Below the pieces are notes generated by a model. The model was not told the DNA's origin. It searched no databases and saw only the letters and a program-made list of their open reading frames with translations. The position numbers and the translations under genes are program-made. Below are positions 1-6,679 of a stretch of DNA of 12,404 nt, in pieces (positions within the stretch are counted from its first letter, which is position 1; the number at the start of each line of letters is the position of its first letter). This DNA is from Candidatus Methanomethylicia archaeon. GTDB lineage: Archaea > Thermoproteota > Methanomethylicia > CALHIW01. The DNA lies in contig CALHIW010000095.1 in assembly GCA_938030905.1 (NCBI GenBank), positions 1 to 12,404 on the forward strand, written 5' to 3'.

Positions 1-1
1 A

Positions 2-1180
2 ACGTTTTTTAATGCTGCAACTATGCAGACAGCTGAAGTATCGATGTATCCCTTTACAACTAAGTCTCCTAATCATGGTGCTGGATACGTTTCAATACCT
101 TGTGTATGTAGGGAATTTAAGGTTAAAGATGACCCTGTTAATTCAAGCTGTATTGATGGATGGAGGTTTATTCCTGTTGAGATTATAGATCTACCTGGTC
201 TTATTAGGGGTGCGTGGATGGGGAAGGGGCTTGGAAATCAGTTTTTATCTGTTGCTTCACAATCAGATGTATTACTGCATATGATAGATGCATCAGGATC
301 CATAGATGCTGATGGAAAAATAAATAAACCAGGCTCAGGAGATCCTGTGAGAGATTTCATGGATGTTGAGGAAGAAATAATTAAGTGGTTTACAAAAAAC
401 ATTCAAAATAGGATGAGAAATGTTGAGAAGCTTATTAGTCTTAAGGGCTACAAGGTCGATGAGGCATTGGTAGAAGTACTTGCTGGAATGAGGATTTCAG
501 TACATCATGTAAGAGCCACATTAGTAGAAACAAAACTATATGAAAAAGATTTTAGTAAATGGACTAAAGAAGATATAGAATTTTTTAGTAAGAGTCTTAG
601 ATGGACTTCAAAACCTACATTAGTAGTAGCTAATAAGATGGATTTACCAACAGCAGAAGATAACTATAAAGCATTAGTTGATGAGCTGAGTGAACTTATT
701 GTTCTTCCATGCTCTGCCGAGGCGGAGCTTGTTTTAAAAAGAGCTGAGCAAAAGGGATTACTAAAGTATGTACCAGGAAATGAAAAGTTTATAGTTTACG
801 ATGAAACTAAACTAACTGAAAGACAAAAGTGGGCGTTAAGATATATTGAAGATAATGTACTGAAGAAAATACTTAATACTGGAGTACAGCTTGCTATAAA
901 TGCTGCAGTATTTAAGCTCATGAAGATGAACGTGATCTACCCTGTTGAAGATGAAAAAAATCTTACAGATAGCAGTGGAAATGTATTGCCGGACGCTATT
1001 CTATTACCAGAAGGTGCAAATATAGTGGATCTTGCAAGGGAAATCCATACAGAGCTAGCTAAGGGTGTACTCTATGGTATTGATGTTAGGACTGGTTTAA
1101 GAATACCTAAAGACACGATATTAAGAGATAGAGATGTAGTAAAGATAGTATCAACTACAAGAAGAGATAAAAGAAGATAG
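2..1180 (+). CDS. YchF/Obg-like GTP-binding protein with TGS domain (5' end cut off by window)
   Basis: This is a translation-factor-class P-loop GTPase of the archaeal YchF/Ygr210-like branch, presumably acting on ribosomes in the cytoplasm. The frame is already open at base 2 and reads TFFNAAT before the first ATG at 23. That is the sequence that normally follows the Walker A GxxGxGKS, so the true start and P-loop lie just outside the window and the ATG at 23 is internal. Counting from that Met, I see the G2 threonine in YPFTT (about 9-13), G3 as DLPG (56-59) followed by GKGLGNQFL, a DASG segment (89-92), G4 as NKMD (204-207) and G5 as SA (231-232). A TGS domain occupies roughly the last 70 residues and ends in a basic tail. 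NKMD is the canonical GTP-specific G4, whereas ATP-preferring YchF proteins carry a changed motif, so GTP is the inferred nucleotide. The 3' end overlaps the convergent RNA cyclase gene by 30 bp. Family assignment is firm; the exact subfamily is less so. Confidence 0.9.
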   Translation, partial: TFFNAATMQTAEVSMYPFTTKSPNHGAGYVSIPCVCREFKVKDDPVNSSCIDGWRFIPVEIIDLPGLIRGAWMGKGLGNQFLSVASQSDVLLHMIDASGSIDADGKINKPGSGDPVRDFMDVEEEIIKWFTKNIQNRMRNVEKLISLKGYKVDEALVEVLAGMRISVHHVRATLVETKLYEKDFSKWTKEDIEFFSKSLRWTSKPTLVVANKMDLPTAEDNYKALVDELSELIVLPCSAEAELVLKRAEQKGLLKYVPGNEKFIVYDETKLTERQKWALRYIEDNVLKKILNTGVQLAINAAVFKLMKMNVIYPVEDEKNLTDSSGNVLPDAILLPEGANIVDLAREIHTELAKGVLYGIDVRTGLRIPKDTILRDRDVVKIVSTTRRDKRR

Positions 1181-2251
1181 ATTTTTCACTCCAATACCCT
1201 TACATTCTATAGTTACATTTTTATCACCGACATCTCCATAAACCCTAAATTCTATATTAGCTATTATTTTGCATAGTTCAATACATGTAGCAGTATGAAG
1301 TGTGTATTCTGAAACCCTTATTTTTGAAGTGCCATTAGCTAAGCCAATCCATATTATTAACTGATCACCGAGATATTTATCAATTGGTGCTCTTGTCTTA
1401 ATTTGATCAATAAGTGCTCTAGAAGCTTCTTCAGCAACTTTTTCAGCTGGCTTACCTAGCTCGCCAAGAGAGTTTGCACCTATTCTTAGACCATTTGGAG
1501 ATTCAGCAAATATTGAGATACCACATCCAGGACTTACTGCACATAATGGATTGTCAGGCTGTAAACTTAAGGTTTCAATATTAACATCAAATCCCTCTTT
1601 TGTTAAAATATTTCTAGCTGTTCTACTCATTCTTTCAGTAATGTTTTGCGGTAGCCTTGAACTATATGCAATTCCAAACACTCTCTTTACAGTAAAGTCT
1701 TCAGTAATGTCTATTGAGTTAATGTTTTTGATTGGCTCAATATAAGCTCGAACAATCCCTCCTCCCTTTGGATAAAATCCATATCTTAGCAGCTTTATTT
1801 GAACATTTACCCCTAATACTCTTAATAATGGTAATAATACTTCCTGTAAGTATTCTATTGGAGGAGACATAGATACATTAGTTCCACCCCTAATTTCAAC
1901 GGTAACTAAGCTATTAGCAAACGCTGCTCCAGGCATAAAGGCCTGAAGCACTAGTGCTATACTTCCAGCTGTATGAATATCTATATTATAATTTCCACCC
2001 TTAATTTTTTGTGGTTTAAAAATTATTTCAGTTGAACCCACAAATAAGTTTTCAACATGAGCATTTGATAAACTTGCTACAGCTTTTACAGCAGTTAAAT
2101 GTTGAGGTCTTAAACCCTGAGGCTTTCTTTTAACTCTAATATTAAATACTCTAATAGGTATACCCAATATTGCAGATAATGCTGTAGCTGTACGAAGTAT
2201 TTGCCCACCGCCTTCAAGCATTGATCCATCAATATTAACCATGCCGTTCAT
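1151..2251 (-). CDS. rtcA: RNA 3'-terminal phosphate cyclase
   Basis: RtcA converts RNA 3'-phosphate ends to 2',3'-cyclic phosphates using ATP through a covalent enzyme-AMP intermediate. The N-terminus reads DGSMLEGGGQILRTA, the family hallmark. The RTC signature RYGFYPKGGG lies in the middle. Near the C-terminus the DQL segment and VSEYTLHTAT contain the histidine that matches the nucleotidylated His of RtcA. The open frame extends to a GTG at 2287, but that would add residues absent from typical family members and would place the TATA box inside the gene. I chose the ATG at 2251 (366 aa), 26 nt downstream of the TATA centre and so leaderless; the ATG at 2242 (363 aa) is also possible. Typical length is about 340-360 aa. 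The gene has its own promoter and converges on the GTPase gene with a 30-bp overlap. No rtcB or other RNA-repair gene is next to it, so its physiological role stays open. Confidence 0.93.
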   Translation of the reverse strand: MNGMVNIDGSMLEGGGQILRTATALSAILGIPIRVFNIRVKRKPQGLRPQHLTAVKAVASLSNAHVENLFVGSTEIIFKPQKIKGGNYNIDIHTAGSIALVLQAFMPGAAFANSLVTVEIRGGTNVSMSPPIEYLQEVLLPLLRVLGVNVQIKLLRYGFYPKGGGIVRAYIEPIKNINSIDITEDFTVKRVFGIAYSSRLPQNITERMSRTARNILTKEGFDVNIETLSLQPDNPLCAVSPGCGISIFAESPNGLRIGANSLGELGKPAEKVAEEASRALIDQIKTRAPIDKYLGDQLIIWIGLANGTSKIRVSEYTLHTATCIELCKIIANIEFRVYGDVGDKNVTIECKGIGVKNLSSFISSCS

Positions 2252-2272
2252 ATTAGGGGATTTTATGAAGAT

Positions 2273-2281
2273 ATTTATATA
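2273..2281 (-). promoter_or_regulatory. TATA box of rtcA
   Basis: On the minus strand the bases read TATATAAAT, centred 26 nt upstream of the ATG at 2251. That is the usual archaeal spacing from TATA to transcription start, so the rtcA mRNA is probably leaderless or has only a few leader bases. No Shine-Dalgarno precedes either candidate ATG, which agrees. Confidence 0.55.
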
Positions 2282-2442
2282 CTTCACGAATTATATTGTA
2301 TTATATGTTTCCATGAACTTTATAAACTTAAATATAATGACCATGTAACTAAAAGCTTAAGTTCTACTAAGTAGATGTAGAAGAAAATATTTTAATACTC
2401 AGATAAAAGTAGCATTAAAAATTATTAAGCTAAAATATAAAC

Positions 2443-3642
2443 TCAAGAAAAGTAGCATTGTTTGTTTCAAAACCTTGCAAAATAGGGATAAAGAAATAAA
2501 GGAAATTGATCGATATACTATATTTTTGATGGGCTCTTCATTCTCCTAATAGTATTCACTCCAGGTTAGGTAAACTATGTATTAAATATGTTTTAAAGGA
2601 ATTAGAAAAGCATGTGAGCAACATTGTATTAAATTATGTAGTTGTTGATAGTGCTTATCAAGTAATCATGAAACTGGTGGGGAATTGTAGTTGCAAGATA
2701 TGCTAAAAGAAATAGGATTCATGGATGTATGGGGGCTTCATCAATTTCCGGGGATATGAAAACAATTTTTGCTCTAGACCGGTTGCATGAAAATCTCTAG
2801 CTAAAGATAGAATAAAGTCATTGCATTATATATCTAAATGTGAGAACACTTGCATCATTGGAATATCTAGTAAATCCTCAATAATGGAAATGATCGATGA
2901 TATGAGGATTATCCTCTTTAAATCTAATAAAAATAATTTCCTACTTTACAATACTGATTAGCTAAGGAAATCCTTAAATATAAATCAGAACGTGCATTTT
3001 ACCTAAATGTATTAGTAGATGAAGTAGCTCTTCTCTACTCTTCCTTTACAGCTAGCCGTAATGTTGATGCAAGATACGCTTTAAACTCATTGATGTTTTC
3101 CAGTAAGGTTATAGTCAGAGGAAGGAAGGGAAAAGGATGTCAAACTGACAAAGGAAGAGTTAAAATGGAATTTATCTGAAGAAGCAGTTCACAAGTGAAG
3201 AAGAACCAAAGAATATTACTGTATTTCGTTTTAGTTAGCAAACACCTTAGCCACCAAGATCTGTAAAATTTAGCAAAATAGCTAAAGGGATCAACTATGG
3301 TCCACCAACTTGGAGGAAGCCTCTTGATTTTTTGAGGGAACAGAGCTTTTGGAATTGGTTGAAATAGAGAAGAAGTAGAGGAAAAGGCATTAAAGTTAGC
3401 CTATTTATCCTTCCTCTCAATTAAAAAGGAGATGGCAGTAAACTTCATAGCTACTAAGCTAAGCCACTAATCCCATCATGAATCCAAGCATGGTACATAA
3501 ACATCTTCTAGCCTCTAAGTTGAAGAGTTCTCCAAGAAGTTACTTAAATCCTGAACCCAGAGTCAGAGAGCTATTTAATACCCTCTTAGTGAAGGGAATC
3601 AGGAGCTGTTGGAACTCTCCCAGTAGGGGGAAGTATAAGTAG
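2443..3642 (+). pseudogene. Decayed protein-coding gene, family not identified
   Basis: No intact gene fills this gene-poor stretch, but the + strand shows successive open segments that swap frame close to each terminating stop: 2530-2961 (internal stops at 2704, 2713 and 2788), 2958-3179, 3167-3367 (stops at 3236 and 3248), 3363-3470 and 3463-3642. Frame 1 can be followed weakly back to about 2443. Joined, they give roughly 370 codons. The translation looks protein-like rather than random: VVVDSAYQ near 2641, CIIGISSKSS near 2850, a 74-codon segment including FYLNVLVDEVALLYSS, then NITVFRFS and PPTWRKPLDFL. The last segment alone could be read from an ATG at 3478 as a 54-aa peptide. GISSKSS followed later by a VFRF-like motif faintly recalls NurA nucleases, and VVVDSAY could recall a DDE transposase, but neither match is strong enough to name it. 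Chance open frames in AT-rich DNA are the alternative. I infer a single ancient gene with several frameshifts. Confidence 0.4.
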
Positions 3643-3724
3643 ATATTGTGGAATATTAAAGACAAGTTAATGGAAAGCTATCAGCAATGTCCTTATCCTT
3701 ACTAAGCATTTTAATCTAGCACAG

Positions 3725-4087
3725 TTAAGGAGTACCAATTATAAATTCGTAAAGATAAAGTAGACCTTCCACATTTATTTTATTCTCAAAGAAACCTATG
3801 AAAATATATCTATAGTTTCCTTCTGTTACTGGCCAAACAAAAAGCTTACTAATACCCTTTGGTTTACATTCATTATCTACAAAGGATTTTAGTTGATTTT
3901 GTACATTAGCTAAGTCTTGTGGATATATGTAAACAGTGTATCCCTTTCTAACTTCAACATTTGCTGTACATCTTCCAACCTCAATAACTTCGATACCTAG
4001 TTGCTTTAAAAAACTTAAAATATCATTCTTTGCTTTTTCCCTGGTTATGGATGTAATATCTTCAGCTGGTAGTTGATAGTAGCTCAT
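3725..4087 (-). CDS. Small hypothetical protein (120 aa)
   Basis: I do not recognise this family. The protein is soluble, with no signal peptide or membrane segment. It begins MSYYQLPAEDI, followed by a charged helix (about 14-32) with LKQLGIEVIEVG, then alternating strand-like segments: TANVEVRKGYTVYIY (about 41-55), a helix (57-70), ISKLFVWPVTEG (79-90) and NYRYIFIGFFE (91-101). This looks like a compact alpha/beta domain. The single cysteines at about 40 and 74 do not form a metal motif. A TATA-like element about 25 nt upstream of the ATG supports both the start and active, leaderless expression. The gene stands alone: decayed DNA lies downstream and a frameshifted minus-strand fragment lies upstream. 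Codon use and composition look like the neighbouring real genes, and the antisense strand carries no competing frame, so I regard it as genuine. Nothing in the context points to a function. Confidence 0.65.
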   Translation of the reverse strand: MSYYQLPAEDITSITREKAKNDILSFLKQLGIEVIEVGRCTANVEVRKGYTVYIYPQDLANVQNQLKSFVDNECKPKGISKLFVWPVTEGNYRYIFIGFFENKINVEGLLYLYEFIIGTP

Positions 4088-4107
4088 AATACTACTTAAT
4101 TTAACTA

Positions 4108-4117
4108 AATATAAACT
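4108..4117 (-). promoter_or_regulatory. TATA-like element of the 120-aa gene
   Basis: The minus strand reads GTTTATATTT, centred about 25 nt upstream of the ATG at 4087. The spacing suits a leaderless archaeal transcript. AT-rich intergenic DNA makes chance matches common, so confidence is moderate. Confidence 0.4.
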
Positions 4118-4211
4118 TATATTCTAGATGAATAAAACCACATAGACTTAAGATTTATCATTATCTAATTCTAATTTAAGTATTTAACATAGTATATAAA
4201 TTCTGTAAACT

Positions 4212-4412
4212 TTAAGTATCGTAATATTTACTCTCCTCTTCATGAGAGAAACCTCTCATATTGTATAATTGATTTTTAGTACGCTCATTTAATTCTATAT
4301 TTGCATGACTATTAATCATCTCTGCAAAAGATTTCATTCTCGCATCTCTAGCAAATAATAGTTTACTGGCTCTAACCTACTCGATGTGTGAGGTATTGGT
4401 AGGTTAGCATTA
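4212..4412 (-). pseudogene. Frameshifted gene fragment, family not identified
   Basis: A minus-strand frame is open from 4376 to the stop at 4212-4214 and encodes 54 residues containing RASKLLFARDARMKSFAE and, later, IELNERTKNQLYNMRGFS. The balanced, charged composition looks like real protein. No start codon opens this frame except an internal ATG at 4337, which would give 41 aa. Just upstream in another frame an ATG near 4412 opens MLTYQYLTHRVG and runs into a stop exactly where the main frame begins. Removing a single T at about 4377 would join the two into one protein of about 66 aa. I infer a recent frameshift, a sequencing error, or the eroded remains of a longer gene. An active 41-aa gene is less likely. 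Neighbours are proS upstream (its stop is 160 bases away) and the 120-aa orphan downstream, both on the same strand. Confidence 0.45.
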
Positions 4413-4572
4413 TTATGATGGAGTATTAAACTAGCTTAAACAGAAATCTATTATTCACCAGGAAAGTAGGATTGAGAGATTTACGTAATTCATACAAATA
4501 AAAGGATAAGAGATTTATGTGAATATATACTAATTTTAGCTATAAAATATAATGTGGTGAAATATCAGATGG

Positions 4573-6012
4573 TCAGTAAGCTTTTGCAAAATATACAACT
4601 TCCTTCGCATCCTCATTACAATATATGCATTTAGAAAATATTTCTTCTTTATTTAGTGGTATAAGTCTAATTGTTGCTCCTGTTTCGTCTTTAATTCTTT
4701 CCTCACATTCATTCTTTAAGCACCAGCAGGCCTTTACAAATCCGCCTTTTGTAATTACTTCCTTAAATTCATCATAGCTTTTAACCGTCAAAATGTTTTC
4801 CTTAAGAAATCCCTTAGCTCTATTGTATAGATGACTATGAATTTCATCAAGAGTCTTCTTAACCTCACTAATTGCACTTTCACTTTTAATAACTATTCGC
4901 TCACCAGTATCTCTTCTTACAAGAGTTATTGTTTTTTCTTTTAAGTCCCGTGGGCCTATTTCAATTCTAAGAGGGATTCCTTTTAGCTCCCATTCATTAA
5001 ACTTCCAACCAGGTGTATACCATTCTCTATCGTCAAGCATTACTCGGATTTTTTCCCTGATTAAGATGGATTTAAGCTCATGTGCTATCCTAAACACATT
5101 TTCCTTCTCCTCATTACTATAAAATATCGGAACTATAACTACTTGATATGGTGCTATTTTTGGTGGAATTATTAACCCCTTATCATCACCGTGAACCATA
5201 ATTAGGGCGCCAATAAGCCTTGTTGATATCCCCCAGGATGTTGTCCAAGCGTAATGATATTTTCCATCCCTACCTAAAAACTTAATATTAAACACTTTAG
5301 AGAAGTTCTGTCCTAAATTATGTACTGTTCCCATTTGAAGTGCTCTTCCATCAGGCATTATAGCTTCTAACGTTAGGGTATAGTATGCACCAGCAAATTT
5401 TTCTTTCTCACTTTTTCGACCCAAAAGAACAGGAATTGATAGTAAATCTTCCATTAGTTCACGGTATATTCCCAGTATATCAAATACTTCTTTTTCAGCA
5501 TCTTCAAGGTTTTCATGAGCTGTATGGCCTTCCTGCCATAGAAACTCTGTAGTCCTAAGAAAAGGCCTAGTAGATTTTATCTCCCACCTAATTATGTTGC
5601 ACCATTGATTTATTTTTATTGGTAGGTCTCTCCAGCTACGTACCCACTTTTGAAGTAAAGCGTATATTATTGTTTCTGAGGTAGGTCGAATAGCTAGTTT
5701 TTCACTTAAAACGCTGTTTCCCCCTATAGTCACCCATGCACATTCAGGCTTAAACCCCTTAAAATGCTCAGCCTCCATAGCTAATAAACTTTCAGGTATT
5801 AGGCATGGAAAGTAAACATTCTTATGTCCAAGCTCCCTAATTCTTTCATCAAAATATCTTTGAATATTTTCCCATATAGCATAAGAATATTCTCGAAAGA
5901 CTATACAGCCATGTACTGGAGCATAGTCAGCAAGCTCAGATTTTATAACTACTTGAGTATACCATTCTGAAATGTCTTCTGACTTTTTAACAGTTATTCC
6001 TAATTCACTCAA
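4573..6012 (-). CDS. proS: Prolyl-tRNA synthetase (archaeal/eukaryal type)
   Basis: This class II aminoacyl-tRNA synthetase charges tRNA-Pro with proline. At 479 aa it has the normal archaeal length and lacks the bacterial insertion domain. Visible landmarks are the proline-site RPTSE (109-113), motif 2 as RTTEFLWQEGHTAH (153-166), DGRALQMGTVHNLGQNF (221-237) and motif 3 with GISTRLIGALIMVHGDDKG (261-279). The anticodon-binding domain follows from about 287. The C-terminal zinc-type domain has Cys431, Cys436, Cys462 and Cys465, and the protein ends in FAKAY with the conserved C-terminal tyrosine. The start is a TTG at 6010-6012. The frame has a stop upstream and no ATG or GTG before it, and GGGTGGT on the minus strand (6018-6024) lies 5 nt from the TTG as a plausible Shine-Dalgarno. 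The gene is transcribed alone, away from the his operon. All core motifs are intact, so it should be functional. Confidence 0.97.
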   Translation of the reverse strand: MSELGITVKKSEDISEWYTQVVIKSELADYAPVHGCIVFREYSYAIWENIQRYFDERIRELGHKNVYFPCLIPESLLAMEAEHFKGFKPECAWVTIGGNSVLSEKLAIRPTSETIIYALLQKWVRSWRDLPIKINQWCNIIRWEIKSTRPFLRTTEFLWQEGHTAHENLEDAEKEVFDILGIYRELMEDLLSIPVLLGRKSEKEKFAGAYYTLTLEAIMPDGRALQMGTVHNLGQNFSKVFNIKFLGRDGKYHYAWTTSWGISTRLIGALIMVHGDDKGLIIPPKIAPYQVVIVPIFYSNEEKENVFRIAHELKSILIREKIRVMLDDREWYTPGWKFNEWELKGIPLRIEIGPRDLKEKTITLVRRDTGERIVIKSESAISEVKKTLDEIHSHLYNRAKGFLKENILTVKSYDEFKEVITKGGFVKACWCLKNECEERIKDETGATIRLIPLNKEEIFSKCIYCNEDAKEVVYFAKAY

Positions 6013-6017
6013 ATTAA

Positions 6018-6024
6018 ACCACCC
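6018..6024 (-). promoter_or_regulatory. Ribosome binding site supporting the TTG start of proS
   Basis: On the minus strand the bases read GGGTGGT, 5 nt before the TTG. The match to the archaeal anti-Shine-Dalgarno is good but not perfect. It is the main reason to accept a non-ATG start, together with the in-frame stop upstream and the absence of any other start codon there. Confidence 0.5.
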
Positions 6025-6054
6025 AATGTGTTTAAACTCTCTTCAATTCTACCG

Positions 6055-6097
6055 ACTTAAGTATAGAAGAAGCCTTCACTTAAGTTTTTCGAGTGAA
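6055..6097 (-). promoter_or_regulatory. Probable proS promoter/leader with paired palindromes
   Basis: On the minus strand CGAAAAACTTAAGT (6078-6091) resembles a BRE plus TATA pair and would start transcription near 6057, leaving a leader of about 45 nt. The 8-bp palindrome ACTTAAGT occurs twice, at 6055-6062 and 6078-6085, 23 bp apart. The outer copy overlaps the presumed TATA and the inner one the presumed start site. TTCACT (6075-6080) and AGTGAA (6092-6097) form a short inverted repeat. This could be an operator, but it may also be chance in AT-rich DNA. Confidence 0.3.
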
Positions 6098-6107
6098 ATG
6101 CTTATTC

Positions 6108-6124
6108 TGTCAACTTTATATATT
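6108..6124 (+). promoter_or_regulatory. TATA/BRE-like element of uncertain direction
   Basis: The + strand reads TCAACTTTATATATT. Its core AACTTTATATATT (6112-6124) is identical over 13 bases to the his promoter core at 6519-6531. Read rightward it would start RNA near 6145, ahead of the possible regulator remnant. Read leftward the same AT block could serve proS with a leader of about 80 nt. The purines before the TATA favour the rightward reading. Confidence 0.35.
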
Positions 6125-6263
6125 ATTTATTATCCCTATAGGCTTCATTTTGTCTATATCTTAATCCATTTTGCTTTATGGTTTATTTATGAAGTAGTTT
6201 CAAAATTTTAAATTCTAATTCTTATCAAATTAGTGTTCAAGTAATCAATAACCTCAATTATTG

Positions 6264-6456
6264 ATGGAAGCTGAAAATGATAATGTTTCACCTGAAAATA
6301 ATACACATGAAATATGGAGTGTAAATAGCTTAAATATTTTGAAACACCTACAACAAGCAATTTATTAGGGATGTATCCAATAATTCGCCGATATCTCAGG
6401 GTTTAGTGAGAAGCATGAAGCTTGGAGGTAGGTTAGAATTGTATATGGACCTTTGA
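6264..6456 (+). pseudogene. Possible remnant of a helix-turn-helix regulator
   Basis: An ATG at 6264 opens a 34-codon frame containing HEIWSVNSLNILKHLQQAIY. It stops at 6366, just after another frame becomes usable; that frame continues to 6456 with FIRDVSNNSPISQGLVRSM and KLGGRLELY. Joined, ILKHLQQ...RDVSNNSPISQGLV resembles the recognition segment of a winged-helix protein, in which a 'DIA..SPISQGLVS' helix follows a short leading helix. A single-base shift is needed to connect the parts, there is no Shine-Dalgarno, and the second frame ends abruptly. If real, it is a broken or strongly shortened regulator lying between proS and the his operon. The similarity is my reading by eye and is weak. 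Confidence 0.25.
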
Positions 6457-6516
6457 ACATGGAGGAACCTATGGTGTAGTTTAAAGCCAGCTAATTATTG
6501 GCTATTCATTTCTTAG

Positions 6517-6531
6517 AAAACTTTATATATT
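6517..6531 (+). promoter_or_regulatory. Promoter (BRE/TATA) of the his operon
   Basis: GAAAACTTTATATATT combines a purine-rich BRE-like AAA with a strong TATA box (TTTATATAT). Transcription would start about 25 nt after the TATA centre, near 6550, directly before the GAGGTGA motif at 6552. This places the hisG start about 130 nt into the transcript. It is the best TATA element upstream of hisG, and hisG itself has a Shine-Dalgarno, as expected for a gene with a real leader. Confidence 0.6.
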
Positions 6532-6551
6532 GCTAATTTATCAAGGTGTTA

Positions 6552-6592
6552 GAGGTGAACATATGGGTGGCTTAGTTCATTTTAGGTGGTAG
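6552..6592 (+). CDS. Nine-codon leader ORF of the his operon
   Basis: A near-perfect archaeal Shine-Dalgarno, GAGGTGA (6552-6558), is followed after 4 nt by ATG at 6563 and then GGT GGC TTA GTT CAT TTT AGG TGG TAG. The encoded peptide is MGGLVHFRW. The site is at the predicted 5' end of the his transcript, and the stop lies 87 nt before hisG. It is better equipped for translation than most genes in the window. The peptide has a single histidine, not the histidine run of bacterial his attenuator peptides, so classical attenuation is not implied. A translated leader could still tune expression of the operon, or this could be the start of a lost gene. Coordinates include the Shine-Dalgarno. Confidence 0.4.
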
Positions 6593-6679
6593 CTTTCATA
6601 CTTAAATTAATGTATATTAGTTTTATGTTCAGCTTTAAGATCACTTGTTTGTTAAGATTTCCTCTAAAGGTGTTTTATA

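Noticed and set aside
2288..3724. tRNA, rRNA or CRISPR elements in the long gene-poor stretch
   Set aside because: I looked for T-loop GTTCRA motifs, paired acceptor ends and regularly spaced repeats here and in the other gaps, and found none.
4242..4259. Perfect 7-bp hairpin ATGAGAG-AAAC-CTCTCAT
   Set aside because: It lies within the minus-strand gene fragment, is AT-rich, and lacks a T tract at a gene end. It is most likely incidental coding sequence.
4372..4407. 9-bp inverted repeat CTAACCTAC / GTAGGTTAG with an 18-base loop
   Set aside because: About one such repeat is expected by chance in a window of this size, and it sits inside the frameshifted fragment. No terminator or RNA context supports it.
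5972..6211. Open 79-codon frame on the + strand across the proS start
   Set aside because: Its first part is antisense to proS codons, the rest is low-complexity hydrophobic AT translation, and it has no convincing start signals. It is a shadow frame.
6261..6296. TGATGG, CTGA, ATGATAA and CTGA in order, like a C/D box RNA
   Set aside because: The spacings are far too short for guide regions and the terminal boxes do not pair. The order is accidental.
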